This document shows, in pieces, positions 1 to 12,890 of a DNA stretch of 64,000 bases. The stretch comes from Atherix ibis (lineage: Eukaryota; Arthropoda; Insecta; Diptera; Athericidae). The notes below the pieces were generated by a model that worked only from the letters and a program-made list of their open reading frames with translations, made no database searches and had not been told where the DNA came from. The position numbers and the translations under genes were made by a program. The stretch's first letter is position 1, and every line of letters begins with the position of its first letter. Location of the stretch: positions 81,743,868 through 81,807,867 of the forward strand of contig OY282607.1 in NCBI GenBank assembly GCA_958298945.1. Direction: 5' to 3'.

Positions 1-459
1 AATATTATACTGCATTATCAACATTTAATAGAACTGCTTTATCAATCAAACACTCGTATAATCCTAAGAAGCAAAAACAAATTTTTAATAATAGTTAACA
101 TTAAAATATTTGCGTTTTAAAGAAGAAAAAAAAACATTTAAATATCATAAAAATTTGTATGAAAATAACCAAGATTGATAATATTAAATTTATTTAGGAA
201 AATTTCCATTTCGATGGTAATTGAAAAATTGTTCTTTCAAAAAAATTAATATTATTTTTCGCTGCAATAAAACAAAAAAACAAATGAATAATTACAATAA
301 ATAAAAACAAAAACTGCATTATCCATCACAGCAAGGATCAAATTTCAATCGTGATAAGATCAAACATATTGAACATTTTAAAGTCACAATTAATTGATTA
401 ATATTAGCGTAAAAATAATTTAATTCGTAAACATTAATTTATAATTTCTTTTTTTGATC
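1..459. other. AT-rich stretch without a gene
   Basis: Mostly A/T runs with stops in all frames. I see no coding, repeat or promoter signal. Confidence 0.6.
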
Positions 460-780
460 ATATCGATAGCCTATAGACAGATAAATAAATTTAGAACAGT
501 GGTCAGTTCACGTGTGGTCAAATGGCGAAGTTGAATTCGCTTTCGATGAAACTCCAACGATGGCGATTAAAGTCTATTCGTAACTGATACGTTTGTTCGT
601 TAGCTTTTGGCTAGTTCAGCTTGAGGTCTAATGTAGACTGGCATGACCTGGTGTGGTCTATCTTAAAAATTATTGCACATTTATCGTAAAGCCAGGTATA
701 CACTATCTGCAAGTACAGCCTTACTGAATTTTTGATAATTTTTTTTTTACTAACCGATTATGAAATGTGAACAGCAGCAC
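460..780 (+). promoter_or_regulatory. GC-richer island with an initiator-like site
   Basis: This island is clearly less AT-rich than both flanks. It contains TCAGTT at 503-508, which fits the arthropod initiator consensus, but there is no TATA box at the right distance. A donor-like CCAG|GTATAC follows near 694. It could be a promoter and 5' untranslated exon of a gene further right, even of the receptor at 53 kb, but nothing in the window ties it to a coding exon. It could equally be chance composition. Confidence 0.2.
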
Positions 781-2664
781 CGGCAGCACCTTTTTCACTA
801 GTCATGATTTAAGTTTTTTTATTTGTATTGTTTTTATTTAGTGAAAATATTTGATATTTCTTTTTAATTATTCTGCCTCCCTTTAACAGCTGATTTTATC
901 TTAAATATTTTTTTTTTTAGTTTTACTAGAAACTTTATAATTTTCCCTTAGGCTAATTACAAGTGATTCTCAAATGCGATCAATGCCAAATAATAGCAAT
1001 TATGTGGTATTTAATATATAATATTTTAAAAAAAATACTAGCGTTATTGTAAAAATTAAATTGCATGTTCATTTTGACATTTACGATATGTTTGTCTTCT
1101 AGAGAAAGACACACCTTACATCATAGATAAGTAATTGGTTACAGACACAATGTACCATATGCTCATCTCACAAACAGGTTATAGGCAAAGCTTTTTTTTG
1201 GATGGAATTGAAAACAAAAGTATTGAAGGCAGAGAGAGGCATTCGATAAAGATGTGAAAATCAGAATAGATACTTATAAGCAAAGGGGCTTCTATTGGGA
1301 GTTTTGACGAAACTTGTGAGCATATGGGCAATGAAGATTATTTATTTTTATTTTAATATTTTGTAATAAGCTTTTAATTGCTATTCATGCATAAATATAT
1401 GGTGTCGTTGGCGTTTATTCCTAAATGTTGAGGGCAACCAATAATATCACCTTTGCATATTGACATAACAATAATTTTCAATAAATACAATTTAAAAATG
1501 AAAATTCTATGCATAAAATTATGAAAAAAAATTAGCAACTCACGATTATTTAAGTTAATAAAATATTTCACATTATCTTTATTGTATTTTTAGTTAGATT
1601 ATTAAAAAAGATTTTATTCATAAGAATTATGCTAAGAGTTATACGATTTGTCATAGCTGTGGGAAAGCCTTTGTATCCTCAAAAAGTGACAGTTTAGTGT
1701 GATTTTTAGTTTGTAGGTCTCGTATTTCTTTGAAAATGAACAAATTAGTGATCTTTATCCTCAATTCTTAGCGCTATGACCATATTGATTTGAATTTGCA
1801 CAAGTCACACAAGATGACGAAAATATTGAAAGAAAATTTCCTACAGGACGCATAATTTTAAGATTTGGTGATATCAATATTGAAATTTGACGCGATTGAG
1901 AGCAATGAAACAGTCGAAAAGGATCGAAAATGTCATCGAAAAGAATCGAAAAAGTCATCAAAAATTGTTTCAAAAGAATGGAGTCCCGCAAAAAGTCTTG
2001 TAGCCAAATTGAATAATGTTATATTATATGCATATTGAAAAATTCCAAGCAATTTGATGAAATCGTCGAAATCTGAATTTTATTTGTATTTTATTTAACT
2101 ATACTTTTCTAGGCACAAAAATGTATCACACTTTATATCTTTTATAATTTGAATATTTCTTTTAATATGTTAATAAACATTTTTATTTTAATATTGTACA
2201 TGGAAAATTCATATAAAAGCTGCGTGATCATTTAAAATTTGTTAACTTTTGATATTTTGATTTAATTACTTACGAGTTAGTAAGTCAAATTGACTTAACT
2301 TAATTCTAAATGCCATGTTGTAATAAATAGAACGTTTTTTTTAGAAATTTACATTTCTATAATTAGTGTATTTCCAGTCCTCATAATCTTAACATAAAAA
2401 ATTAATAAAAATTTTGTGTATATATGAAATAAAAAAATATATAGTAAATTGGTCAAATCAAATATTCAATAACACCAAATTCTTTAATATCCACACTGTC
2501 ATACAATAAATGCATTCGCTAAATATGGGTTTGTGTATTTGTTATACTGCAGAGTAGGTATTTGCAGATGAGCAATAATTTTAAAGTGCGTGCACAAACC
2601 AAATAATATCAAAAGGGAAATGAACAGTTGTTATGTTCTCAATTTAATTTCTTATTTTATAATA
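781..2664. other. AT-rich stretch, no confident gene
   Basis: No long reading frame with recognisable content. The only pattern I would flag is the short zinc-finger-like frame at 1598-1702. Bases 1910-1960 repeat a short tcgaaaa motif. The stretch ends at the TA that precedes the mariner at 2665. Confidence 0.5.
1598..1702 (+). other. possible C2H2 zinc-finger exon remnant
   Basis: One frame between two stops reads HKNYAKSYTICHSCGKAF. This has the C-x2-C-G-K-A-F start of a C2H2 finger, preceded by a His and linker-like spacing. A pyrimidine-rich tract ending TTTTTAG (near 1593) could serve as a splice acceptor. The Leu and the two His expected after the Phe are not at the usual spacing, and the frame stops after nine more codons. 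It is either a decayed exon or a coincidence. Confidence 0.15.
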
Positions 2665-3774
2665 GTTTGGGGAAAAATAAATCCATGATTTTTTTTAAGA
2701 CTTTATTTAAAATTACAACTATGCATTCACTTTTGATATTATAATACTTTTGAAAGTTTATTTTAGGACTTTCTTTAACATGGTTCAGATTGTCCGATTT
2801 GGGTAAAATATGCACCGTTTTGTTTTGTTGTTTATTGCCATTTTACAGGTAACTTCATAATGCCCCTCATAGAAGTTCTGGTCCGTACTGGCAAAAAACT
2901 TGACTAAGCGATGTTCACAATCTTCTCTTGATGCCAATTTTTTATCACTAAGGAAGATTTGCAATAATAATAAAAAAAGATGGTAATCGCTTGGTGGCAG
3001 GTCCTGACTATAAGGCGCATGCATCAAAACTTCCCAACCAAGCTACTGGAGTTCCTGGCGAGTCACTATAGACGTCTATTATTATCCTGATGGAACATAA
3101 TACCTCTTCTGTTGGCCAATTTTGGCCGCTTCTAGTTAATTGCTAGCTTCAAACAGTCGAATTGTTGGCGGTTAGAAGCAGCTCATATATACTGCCATAT
3201 AGAAGCAGCTCATAGTAGATGATTCCTTTCCAATCCCACCAAATGCACGTTAGTCCTGGTTTGACCACTGTTCGAGCAGCTTGAACGCACTTTGACCACG
3301 ATTGTTTTCGCATAATATTGTTGTGTTTGACCCATTTCTCATGCCCAGTCAACATCCGTTTAAGAAATGGGTCGATTTCGTTCCGTTTGGCCAAAGCTTC
3401 GCAGATGAATATTCCATCCATCATGTTTTTTTACGTCAATTCGTGTGCCAACCAAACATCCAAATTCTTTTTTAATTCAGTTTTATGCAGATGGCTTTCA
3501 ACTATTTTGTGGTCGATCCTCAGATTCTGGACGATGCTACGGTCTAGTTCGATCATTTGCATGATTTTATCAACATTTTCGATAATAAACACCATTCAAA
3601 GGAAATTGTGAATTTAGACCGAATTTTCTCTTTGTTAACTTTTTTTTTTATACCAAATAACTTACAACTGAATCAGCAATTAAAAAACGGTGAGAGAATT
3701 TTTTTACTATTCAATGTCACTTTTCTCAATACAGCTATCCAGCAAAAAAATAATAGATTTCTTTTTCCCCAAAC
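2665..3774 (-). mobile_element. mariner (DD34D type) family 1, dead copy
   Basis: The ends are inverted repeats starting GTTTGGGGAAAAA, about 30 bases with few mismatches, and both ends abut TA (2663-2664 and 3775-3776), the mariner target duplication. The minus strand carries transposase pieces: FLKRMLTGHEKWVKHNN and CIWWDWKGIIYYELL within 3149-3424, and YSQDLPPSDYHLF within 2785-3027. The HQDN block lies in the frame-shifted part near 3085. The first catalytic Asp has become His (GDEK to GHEK). With the frameshifts this leaves no possible enzyme. At 1,110 bases the copy is slightly short for a mariner. Confidence 0.88.
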
Positions 3775-4806
3775 TAGCATTTCAAATGTTACGTAGTATA
3801 TCAATAATCGGTTTTTCTAAAATAGCTCAGTTGATAAAGTAATTTTTAGTATTCATTTTTATATATTTCAAAAATAACCTATTAAAAAGAGTAATTTCCA
3901 TAATTACAAAGCAAATAAATAAGATTAATGACAAAACTAATACTTGCAATTGCATCAGAATTATAATGTGAGCATGTGTAATATGATCAATAAGATCAAT
4001 CAATTAAAGGAGGCTTAGTCTCTGTAAGATAAAAATATTATACAATATTATAAAAGAAAATAACAAACAAAAGGCTATTTACTAGAAACTTTATAATATG
4101 AGCGTAAAATCCCTCAAAATAATACCATTTATATTTGCCAATAGTAAACACCAACGCACATTGTCATTTGATTTTTGATTTAATACCGCAAAATAAATAT
4201 ATAAGGTCGACACTCTATCGACAGATTTAATAATATTCACATACTATATAACATGTTTTGTTTGAAAACAAATGCAAATTATAATTCGCATAAAAACTTT
4301 GGCTATAGACAATAAAAACATTTTTATGAAAATGTCGATTTTAGTAACAAACAAGATAACTTGTCATGGATTGTAGAATACTCATGTACGTACTTGTTAA
4401 TAAGAATCGTGTAACACCTGAGAGAACAAATAACAACAATGGCTTTTCTACCTTTTTTACTATTAGTTGTAATGGCTAATAATGGATCTGGTATTTATAC
4501 TGATTATGCAAATATTAATTGAACTAATATTGTCAACTTTGAATTATTTTAATAAGTACTTTGGCTCTGGAATATGTAAATTTTATATTAAGTTCAACCT
4601 TGAACAATAATAATGGTTGACAACTTCCGATATCACCAAAAAATTTTGCTAATATTTTTTCCTTTTATTTGAGATAAATAATTCTCTAAAATTTAATCTC
4701 AACTATCGTTTTTAATTATTTTAATTTGATTAAATGGCATAATATATAAAAATATTAATAAAAACTTAATTAAAAATCAACTTGATCATATTTGGAATAA
4801 GTTTTA
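3775..4806. other. AT-rich stretch without a confirmed gene
   Basis: This stretch separates two mariners. Apart from the possible signal-peptide exon at 4439-4490 I see only A/T-rich sequence. Confidence 0.5.
4439..4490 (+). other. possible first coding exon with signal peptide
   Basis: An ATG in good context (AACAACAATGG) opens a short frame, MAFLPFLLLVVMANNGSG. It has a hydrophobic core and small residues, like a secretion signal, and reaches a possible donor (G|GTATTT) at 4491. Without splicing the frame ends soon after. No partner exon could be identified, so this may be chance in AT-rich DNA. Confidence 0.15.
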
Positions 4807-5907
4807 AAAAATTTGCTTTTAAATGCGGGACTTTTGGCAAACTTTGAGTGTTTATTTTGAAAACTTGTTACAATATATTTTATTCAAAGTATTGTCCATC
4901 GGAAGCCACTACTTTTTCCCATCTTTCTGGCAACATATGGATTCCGCGCCAAAAAAACTGCTCCGGTCTTGAGGCCAAGAATGAATCGAGCCAATTTTTG
5001 ATGCCCTGTTCTGAAGTGAAGCGTATTCCGGTAGTCGGACGGGGCAAGGTCTGGGCTATAAGGCGGGTGAGGCAAAACTTCCCAGCCACTGTTTTCTAAA
5101 TAATTTTTAACCGGTCTTCCAACATGAGGCCGAGCGTTGTCATGATGGAAAATTATGGCTTCGTGTCTGGTCGCATATTCCGGGCATTTTTCGGCCAATG
5201 CTCGCTTCAAACGGATTAATTGTGTTCGGTAGAGGACGCTTGTGATCGTCTGGCCCGATTTCAATAGCTCATAATAGATCACACCCTTCTGATCCCACCA
5301 AATACAGAGCATTACCTTGGCGCCATGGACATTTGGCTTTGGCGTTGATTTGGCTGGTCGGCCGGGCTTCACATACGATTTTTTGCGCTTTGGGTTGTCG
5401 TAATGAATCCATTTTTCGTCGCCAGTAATGGTTCGATTCAAAAACGACTTTTTTTTCTGCCGTTCAAGCAGTATTTCGGACATGCAAAATCGCCTTTCAA
5501 CGTCTCTCGGCTTCAATTCATATGGGACCCAATTTCCTTGCTTTTGGATGAATCCTTCTGCTTTCAAACGTTTTGAAATGGCTGCTTGAGTGACTCCCAA
5601 TGATTTTGCAATTTCTTCTAGTCTTCGTCGAGTAATGCCTCCAAATCTTCGTCTTCAAACTTTTTTGGCTGACCTGGTCGTTCTTTGTCTTCCGTGTCAA
5701 AATCACCACTTCTGAACCGCACAAACCATCTCTCGCACGTTGAAATCGATGGAACAAATTCAGGATAAGCTTCGGTGAGCAATCGCTGCACTTTTTTTCA
5801 AATTGAAGAAGTAAATCAACACTTCCCGCAAATGGGACTTTTTTGGTACGAAATTCGACATTTTTGAAGCAATTTGTTGTCAATCCCGCATTTTTAAGTT
5901 ATACACC
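4807..5907 (-). mobile_element. mariner family 2, copy A
   Basis: The right end carries GTGTATAACTTAAAAATGCG in inverse orientation. The left end matches the same repeat only in its inner half (TTTAAATGCGGGA), so the outer bases have decayed. The body aligns with copy B at 9874-11099 in opposite orientation. Copy A lacks about 120 bases of the 5' leader present in copy B: its inner TIR bases join almost directly to the start codon at 5861. No clean TA duplication can be read. Confidence 0.85.
4880..5861 (-). pseudogene. mariner transposase pseudogene (family 2, copy A)
   Basis: This is a DD34D transposase that would bind the terminal repeats and cut and paste the element at TA. The start ATG is 5861-5859 and the stop is 4882-4880, giving the usual length of about 330 codons. 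The N-terminal half is broken by at least two frameshifts between 5600 and 5800. The catalytic half is open over 4884-5600 and shows TGDEKWIHYDNPKRKKS (first Asp), IIFHHDNARPHV (second Asp) and PPYSPDLAPSDY (third Asp), with 34 residues between the last two Asp. A further frameshift follows SDY. It cannot make an active enzyme. Confidence 0.88.
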
Positions 5908-6026
5908 ATTTTTCATAATATAATTAATAAAAAAATCTTTTAAATAAAAATATTTTATTTTCTTTTTTAAGTGGCAGAAAAGTAATGAAAAAAAAATATT
6001 TTCATATCATTTTTATCCCCTTCTAA

Positions 6027-6505
6027 GTAGGGGCAGCTTTACATTAACGGAGGCATTATTTCCACTACTCCAAGGAGTGCTGAAAGGCTTTAACTGGAAT
6101 TTTGCCTTGCGATCCTCGGTTGCGCTCCCTTGGATTTTATCGAAGAAAAAGGAAGATTATATCCTGTCTAAGTATTTTTTGATCATGGGGAATCTATATA
6201 ATTATACGGACTTTTATCAAGTGAATAAAGAAGCTGGAAAACCACAATAATTCCTTTTTACAACAAAAACCCATTACTAAAAATGACCGATGGTGGACCA
6301 GTCAAGTTTTTGTAATATTCGATTTTTACAGTGAGGCTCAAAAAATGCTTTGTATTAGAATATGTCCTATAAAATCGATGCAAGTTTTCGTCTTAAAATT
6401 TGATGGCTCATTGTTGCTCCGATTTTCGCTGTTCAAATTGTCGTTAAACAATAAAAAAACACAACTCCACATAACACCTGGCACATCCAGGAGAGACTAA
6501 CATAT
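6027..6505 (-). mobile_element. mariner relic, family 10 (copy 1)
   Basis: Read on the minus strand, about 6,060-6,150 gives a decayed C-terminal transposase segment (compare VTEELKA-PVE-FQ-C in the copy at 47.8 kb). Bases 6395-6445 give an N-terminus-like piece around EQ-x-IKF. The DDE core between them is missing. Its relatives are at 23905, 41528 and 47845. No terminal repeats are visible. Confidence 0.5.
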
Positions 6506-8812
6506 AAACCGCTTAAATCGTCCTTCTTCAATTTAAATATTATCCCGTTTTAGAAGAAAAATTATCCAAAATCTCATATTTTACCATTAATTCTAGCAAA
6601 GTTTTAAAAAGTATTCAATTTTAAATATTCTTAAGTAGATCTAAATATTATGTATATTTAAATAGATGAAAATTTAGATGAAATTCAATAAATTGTTCTG
6701 TTTATTATCTGAAAATTTTTCTATTTCATCGATTCGTACGTGTTGACCATAAAATAAAAATCCAAATCAATAGAAATTTTCAACGGGTTAGATCGGATTT
6801 AAAATCAATATTTTTACAAAAAATCCTTTTTCTGGGCAAAAAAAAAAATATCGCCCAATGCCAGTTTATCTAAATAGTCTATTTATATTTCTTTAATACA
6901 AAACAAGTATCTATTTTGATGATGAATGCTTATATAACCGAAACATTTTCCAGGATGTGGTGTCCAGTACAAAATAATATGATAATGCTGGAAATTATTT
7001 ACGTTCATAAATCTTTGGGGAAAATGATTTAGTTCATAAAGTAATCAAATTAGTTAGCTATTTAGTTACTTAATTAGGTAAATACTCTTCTATGTTATGC
7101 AATGAATAGTTTACTGAAATAATATGAGCATAATGTGTACGGAAGTGTCGTTCAAGATTATCTTTTCCAGCTAAAGAAAGTTGATTGCGCTAATATTCAG
7201 AATAATTTTATTCGATTAAATTTATTCTCATTATTATACAATATTATTTATGCATTATTATAGAATTTATAGCTAATGATAATACTAAATTGTTATGTTA
7301 TTCAATTTACATTTTTATGTTAATCATACTTTTAAGATCCGTTTTCGTAAATAGTTTTGCTACAAACTAATTTAATAATTGGGTTGTGCATTTAATCTTA
7401 AATAAATAAATAAAAATATTTTTATTTATTTATATAAGATCTTATTTTGATTATTTAAAAAAAAATAGTTTATTTAAATTATAAAAATAAATCATTCGAT
7501 AAAATCCACAACCAATTTCACATAAAAATTGAAATCGAACTAGTCAAATACCCAGCCAGGATTCATTTAAGTTATCGCCAAATGGTCTGAATTATTGCAA
7601 AATGACTAGTAAATAAATAGATAAATAAATAAATCACTTTTACATTTGCAACATAAATTATTTCATTATTTTATTATATCAACTATAAAAGCTTTTTACT
7701 TTTACTAATTGATAATAAAGTTCATCTTTCTTTGCTTGATTAACTAATTGAACTTAACTATAAATAAACTATTCTTAAATAATTTAATAAACCTTCGAAT
7801 TATTTAAACAATAAATATTTTTGAAGTGAAGAAGATGTGTACGAAAAAAAAAAAATAATTAAAAAGATTCGACAAAACACGGAAACTTTTTGAAAGTACA
7901 AGAGTAGTTAAATGAAATCTTCACAGATAGGGAAGAGACAAAAGGATATCTCTCCATTTAAAATGAGAAATTTAATTTTTATCTGTTCTACCAGATCGAC
8001 CCTTAATCCCCATTAGACCCACTAAAATTTATTTTATTTATGATGGGTGTTTTGTTCATGATAATATTATAAAGTATGTAGTACACATAGATGCGAAGTC
8101 TGGAAAATGAAAGTGAATTAAAATCTCCTGGATTATTTTACCCTCATTTTATTCGGATATAATTCCATATGTGAATAAAGTATACTTATATGTACACAAA
8201 CTTCTATTTATATACATACACATATGTATGAATATTTTATAGTGTATACACTCAATTTATATATAAAATTTTGGTTATTTTTCGCTTATCTTTAGAAACA
8301 CCCACTCTCCACGTATTTTTAACTCTTACCGGTTCCTTTATAAGCGGTTTAGTAAATTAAATTTAAAAGATATTAACTTTTATACAAAAAGAAAATTAAA
8401 TTAAAACTAGAATGTTTAAACATTGTTAATAATTAAAATTTAATTTGTTATATTTTTACAAAATTTATGAATATATTTATCAAATTCTTTGCGTGTTGGA
8501 ATTTAGTTTGGAAAATAGTGGATTAATAATCTTTTTTTTATTAAGCTATATCGGGGGTTTTTTTTTGAAAAACAAATCCTCAGTTTATTAAAATTTTTTT
8601 TGGTAATTTTCATGTACATATAATATTCACTATAAAAACTAATCGTTTATTTTGAAAGTGTGGCAAGTCTATTTTTGGAAAAAAGCGTAGATAATTAGAA
8701 GAAAAGATATAATTTAATATGACATTTTTATCTGTAAATAATCTATAAGTCATATTCTCTAATATTTTTTTGGTGAGTATATTACGGCAAAATTTAGCTC
8801 CTGTAAACTTTA
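6506..8812. other. AT-rich stretch without a gene
   Basis: More than 2 kb of A/T-rich DNA with short AAAT runs near 7385-7440 and 7615-7635 and a TACATACACATATG-type repeat near 8210. No reading frame, splice pattern or transposon signature was recognised. Confidence 0.6.
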
Positions 8813-9564
8813 TTGGGTTGGTCTGGAAGCAATTTCGTTGTTTCCCAACAGAAGACTTAATTGTATTTTTTCACAACCAACTTCACGCTTAAGCCGCATA
8901 ATCATATGTATTTTGACAGCTGACATAGCAGGGCTTGCTTGATTCTGCACAGTAGTTTTTGGTTGATACCCTTTTTAAATATGGAAAGTGAAAAGCAGCA
9001 TTTTCGGTATATTTTACTTTTTTACTATAGAAGCGATAAAAATGCTGTTCAAGCAAGAAAACAATTATCCAATGCGTATGGAAAAGATGGTATTAAGTGA
9101 GCGTCAGTGCCAAAACTGGTTTGCAAAATTTCGATCTCACAATTTCGATCTCGAAGATGCACCACGTTCTGGAAGGCCTGTTGATGCTGATGAAGACACA
9201 ATAAAGGCATTAATTGATGCAAACCGGCGAATAACAACTCGTGAGATCGCTGAGAAATAAAATTTATCGAATTCGACCGTTCATGATCATTTGAAATGGA
9301 TAGGCTTAATGTCAAAGCTCCGCATATGGGTTCCTCAACTTCTTACGAAACAAAATTTGTGCCGTCGCATTGACGTTTGTGATTTGCTTCTCAAACGCCA
9401 AGAAAATTATCCATTTTTGAAGCGTATAATCACTGGGGACGAGAAATGGGTTGTGTACAACAATGTTAAGCGGCTCAAAGCACTTCGAAAGCCAATATTC
9501 ATCAAAAAAAGGTTATGAAATCTGGTTTGGTGGGATTTCAAAGGAATCGTTTATTTTGAGCTTC
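8813..9564 (+). mobile_element. mariner family 3, 3'-truncated copy
   Basis: It starts after TA with TTGGGTTGGTCTGGAAGC, the left end seen again at 57160. The transposase start ATG is at 8981 (MESEKQHFRYILLFYYRS). A frameshift follows near 9090, then LEDAPRSGRPVDADEDTIKAL and RRITTREIAEK up to a stop at 9258. Further on are FLKRIITGDEKWVVYNN and WWDFKGIVYFEL. Similarity to the 57160 copy ends at about 9564, so the second and third catalytic Asp and the right end are gone. The HTH and linker resemble the cecropia/Hsmar1-like mariners. Confidence 0.85.
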
Positions 9565-9873
9565 ATTTTTATTCCGATAATTTTTAAAGTTAACCACCTA
9601 ATTTTATTATAATTATCATACATACTCCTTTAATAGTAGTTTTTATTTTTATTAAATATAAATTACTTTTTTATATGATATAATAAACTTCATAATTTTA
9701 ATAAAATTTATTCAATATTTATATTTTTATTTATCAGTGCATATTTGAAAATTTCTCGGTTTTTTCAAATTTGTACTCATCAACGAAGAAAAGAATATTT
9801 ACACTATGATGGGTTCTTATAGTAATAAGAGTACCCTGACAGAACTACATCCCATCCTCTCTTACATTGAGGT
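9565..9873. other. AT-rich spacer
   Basis: About 310 bases between two mariners with no recognisable content. Confidence 0.6.
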
Positions 9874-11099
9874 GGTGTATAACTTAAAAATGCGGCATTG
9901 ACAACAGATGGCATAACTTTTACACATGGTTTGTGTTAATAATAACTTATATGGCAATTTGGAGGTTAGACATCTATCATTCATTTTCGATTAGTCATTG
10001 AACGAAATAGTGTAAACAACAAAGTTTTTTTTTGCTTCATAAATGTCGAATTTCGTACCAAAAAAGTCCCATTTGCGGGAAGTGTTGATTGACTTCTTCA
10101 ATTTGAAAAAAAGTGCAGCGATTGCTCACCGAAGCTTATCCTGAATATGTTCCATCGATTTCAACGTGCGAGAGATGGTTTGTGCGGTTCAGAAGTGGTG
10201 ATTTTGACACGGAAGACAAAGAACGACCAGGTCATTAAAAAAAGTTTGAAGATGAAGATTTGGAGGCATTACTCGACAAAGACTGTTGTCGAAATCAAAA
10301 AGAAATTGCAAAATCATTGGGAGTCACTCAAGCAGCCATTTCAAAACGTTTGAAAGCAGCAGAATTCATCCAGAAATAAGGAAATTGGGTCCCATATGAA
10401 TTGTAGCCGAGAGACGTTGAAAGGCGATTTTGCATGCCCGAAATGCTGCTTGAACGGCAAAAAAAGAAGACGTTTTTGAATCGAATCATTACTGGCGACG
10501 AAAAATGGATTCATTACGACAACCCAAAGCGCAAAAAATCGTATGTAAAGCCCGGCCAACCAGCCAAATCAACGCCAAAGCCAAATATCCATGCCGCCAA
10601 GGTAATGCTCTGTATTTGGTGGGATCAGAAGGGTGTGATCTATTATGAGCTATTGAAATCGGGCCAGACGATCACAAGCGTCCTCTACCGAACACAATTA
10701 ATCCGTTTGAAGCGAGCATTGGCCGAAAAATGCCCGGAATATGCGACCAGACACGAAGCCATAATTTTCCATCATGACAACGCTCGGCCTCATGTTGCAA
10801 GACCGGTTAAAAAATTATTTAGAAAACAGTGGCTGGGAAGTTTTGCCTCACCCGCCTTATAGTCCAGACCTTGCCCCGTCCGACTACCGGAATACGCTTC
10901 ACTTCAGAACAGGGCATCAAAAAATTCTTGGCCTCAAAACCGGAGCAGTTTTTTTGGCGCGGAATCCATATGTTTCCAGAAAGATGGGAAAAAGTAGTGA
11001 CTTCCGATGGACAATACTTTGAATAAAATATATTGTAACAATTTTTCAAAATAAACACTCAAAATTTGCCAAAAATCCCGCATTTTTAAGTTATACACC
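9874..11099 (+). mobile_element. mariner family 2, copy B
   Basis: The inverted repeats GGTGTATAACTTAAAAATGC are well kept at both ends (left 9874, right end 11099). The element is 1,226 bases long, a normal full length, and keeps the 5' leader that copy A has lost. A TA duplication is not obvious: either the target differs or the flanks have mutated. Confidence 0.9.
10043..11026 (+). pseudogene. mariner transposase pseudogene (family 2, copy B)
   Basis: The start MSNFVPKKSHLREVLIDFF is at 10043 and the stop TAA at 11024. A one-base change breaks the frame after AAIAHR near 10130. In-frame stops occur near 10376 and 10404. From 10434 to 10862 the frame is open through FLNRIITGDEKWIHYDN (first Asp) and IIFHHDNARPHVARPVKK (second Asp). 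It then shifts near 10810 to the frame carrying PPYSPDLAPSDY (third Asp), giving D,D34D once the shift is allowed for. The C-terminus is shifted again. Dead, but it shares copy A's inner sequence closely. Confidence 0.88.
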
Positions 11100-12890
11100 C
11101 AATACAACAAATATTATACAATTTGTAGTTATTCTCAGCATTTCCAGTATTAATAGAATAAAATTGGTTTTTTTTCTTTTAATTTTAGTTCGATAAACTT
11201 TACAATTAGATAATAACATATACGCTATGATATTGTATCCTCTTTCTTCCAATGATTAAGTATTTGTCGAGCATAATTTTGTTCCATATAAATTACATAA
11301 AATAATCTTAATATGAACATATATAATAGTAAAACTTGAACAAAAAAAAAACCAAAAGTATTGCCATTTATAATACGAAAAAGGACTAAAAAAAATATTT
11401 TTTTTATTGAAGTTATCAAAATTAAAGAAGAAGGAAGAGAAGAATTTTTACAAAGAAGAGTGTGTTAAGAAATATTTCAAAAGAATCATAAAAAAATAAA
11501 CCCTAAAAGATCCTGTTGTTTTCCTCTTTTAAATTTTTCTTTTTCTTTTGAAGCTTGCTCTAAATTTTATGTTACAAATTCATATAAAATACATTACTGA
11601 GAAGACTGGAAAAATGTTTTTCAATTTTTGGTTTTCCAAATAATACGGAATGATTGTATTCATATACGAATATGAACCGAAAATTTAGAGAAAATTCTAA
11701 TCCATGACTCATGACTAGGAGTATATTTATTTTGTATGGTTGAACAAGAGACATTCCTTTTGAATATTCGATTCAATTCGAAAGTACAATCCCATTCGTT
11801 TTCCATTACTGGCATTTCAAAATTTCTATTCAAATCTAAAAATAGAAAATATACGATTTTACAAAAAGACTAATGCTCCCCACGTATGCTGGCTATGTCA
11901 AAACTTTGAAAGAACATTAAACTTTTGATAGAAAAATGCAACAATCGGCTTTTTTTTAGTCAGAATATTTAGGGCAGAGCCCAAACGATACTCTTATTTA
12001 TGCCGCCTTCGACTTTGAGATATCTAACAATAATCGAACGAACAAATATCCCTGACCTATTTTATGTCGAGACAGGATACGAATCCGAATATAACAAAAA
12101 CCAATGAGACCTAAAAAAAATGGGTCAGAACAAATGAATATGAATTAGGAACTTTGTCCACTGTTTTGTTAGGCAATTGCTGCATATCATCACCTGAAAT
12201 GTAAAATTCATTTAGTTCTTCCATATTTGTCAACAATATTTTACATATACATATAAGTATATACATACATATCTATACTTTGGTATGCCAGGGTATATAT
12301 CGGAACAATCGCAGAAAAAGGAACAACTGTTTTTGGCATTTCTGCCTTTTCATGAAAATTCCAACTTCGTCAACAATAAGTCTTTATTTAAAAACTTTCA
12401 CCTTTGAATATTCAAAAAAAAAAAATTCTATAAAAAAGGACTCCAAGAGAAAATCAGAAAATATTTCCAACTTTCATCTTGTCATAAACCCAAGGCGATA
12501 CTATTTCGGAATTTAACATAAATGCCAATTATCCAAAATATATTATTTTCATGATTGAATAAAATTAAACATATTTTAAGGAATATGAAAATCTAATAAT
12601 AGTTTAGTTGCTAATTTATTTATATTAGAAATATGAAAACTTAAAATTGTTTTTATAAAAAATAGATCAGGTTTTTTTCTTTTTTTAAAGAAAATATGCT
12701 TTTTATCAATTAGAAGAGTTTTTAAATATTATTTTCTAATAATAATAATTAAAAAAATAAAGATAAATATGGAAAAAAAATCGCTAATTGGTAGTTTTCA
12801 AATTAGCTGAGTGAGGGAGCCCCTTTAACACTGCTGCGCACCTTAGTGGTTACTTTTCTCAAAAACGCTTGGTGGAGAATGGCATTTCGC
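11100..12890. other. AT-rich stretch without a gene
   Basis: No supported gene. Bases 11930-12180 are somewhat less AT-rich but carry no readable domain. A TACATACATAT repeat lies near 12245-12285. Confidence 0.55.
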
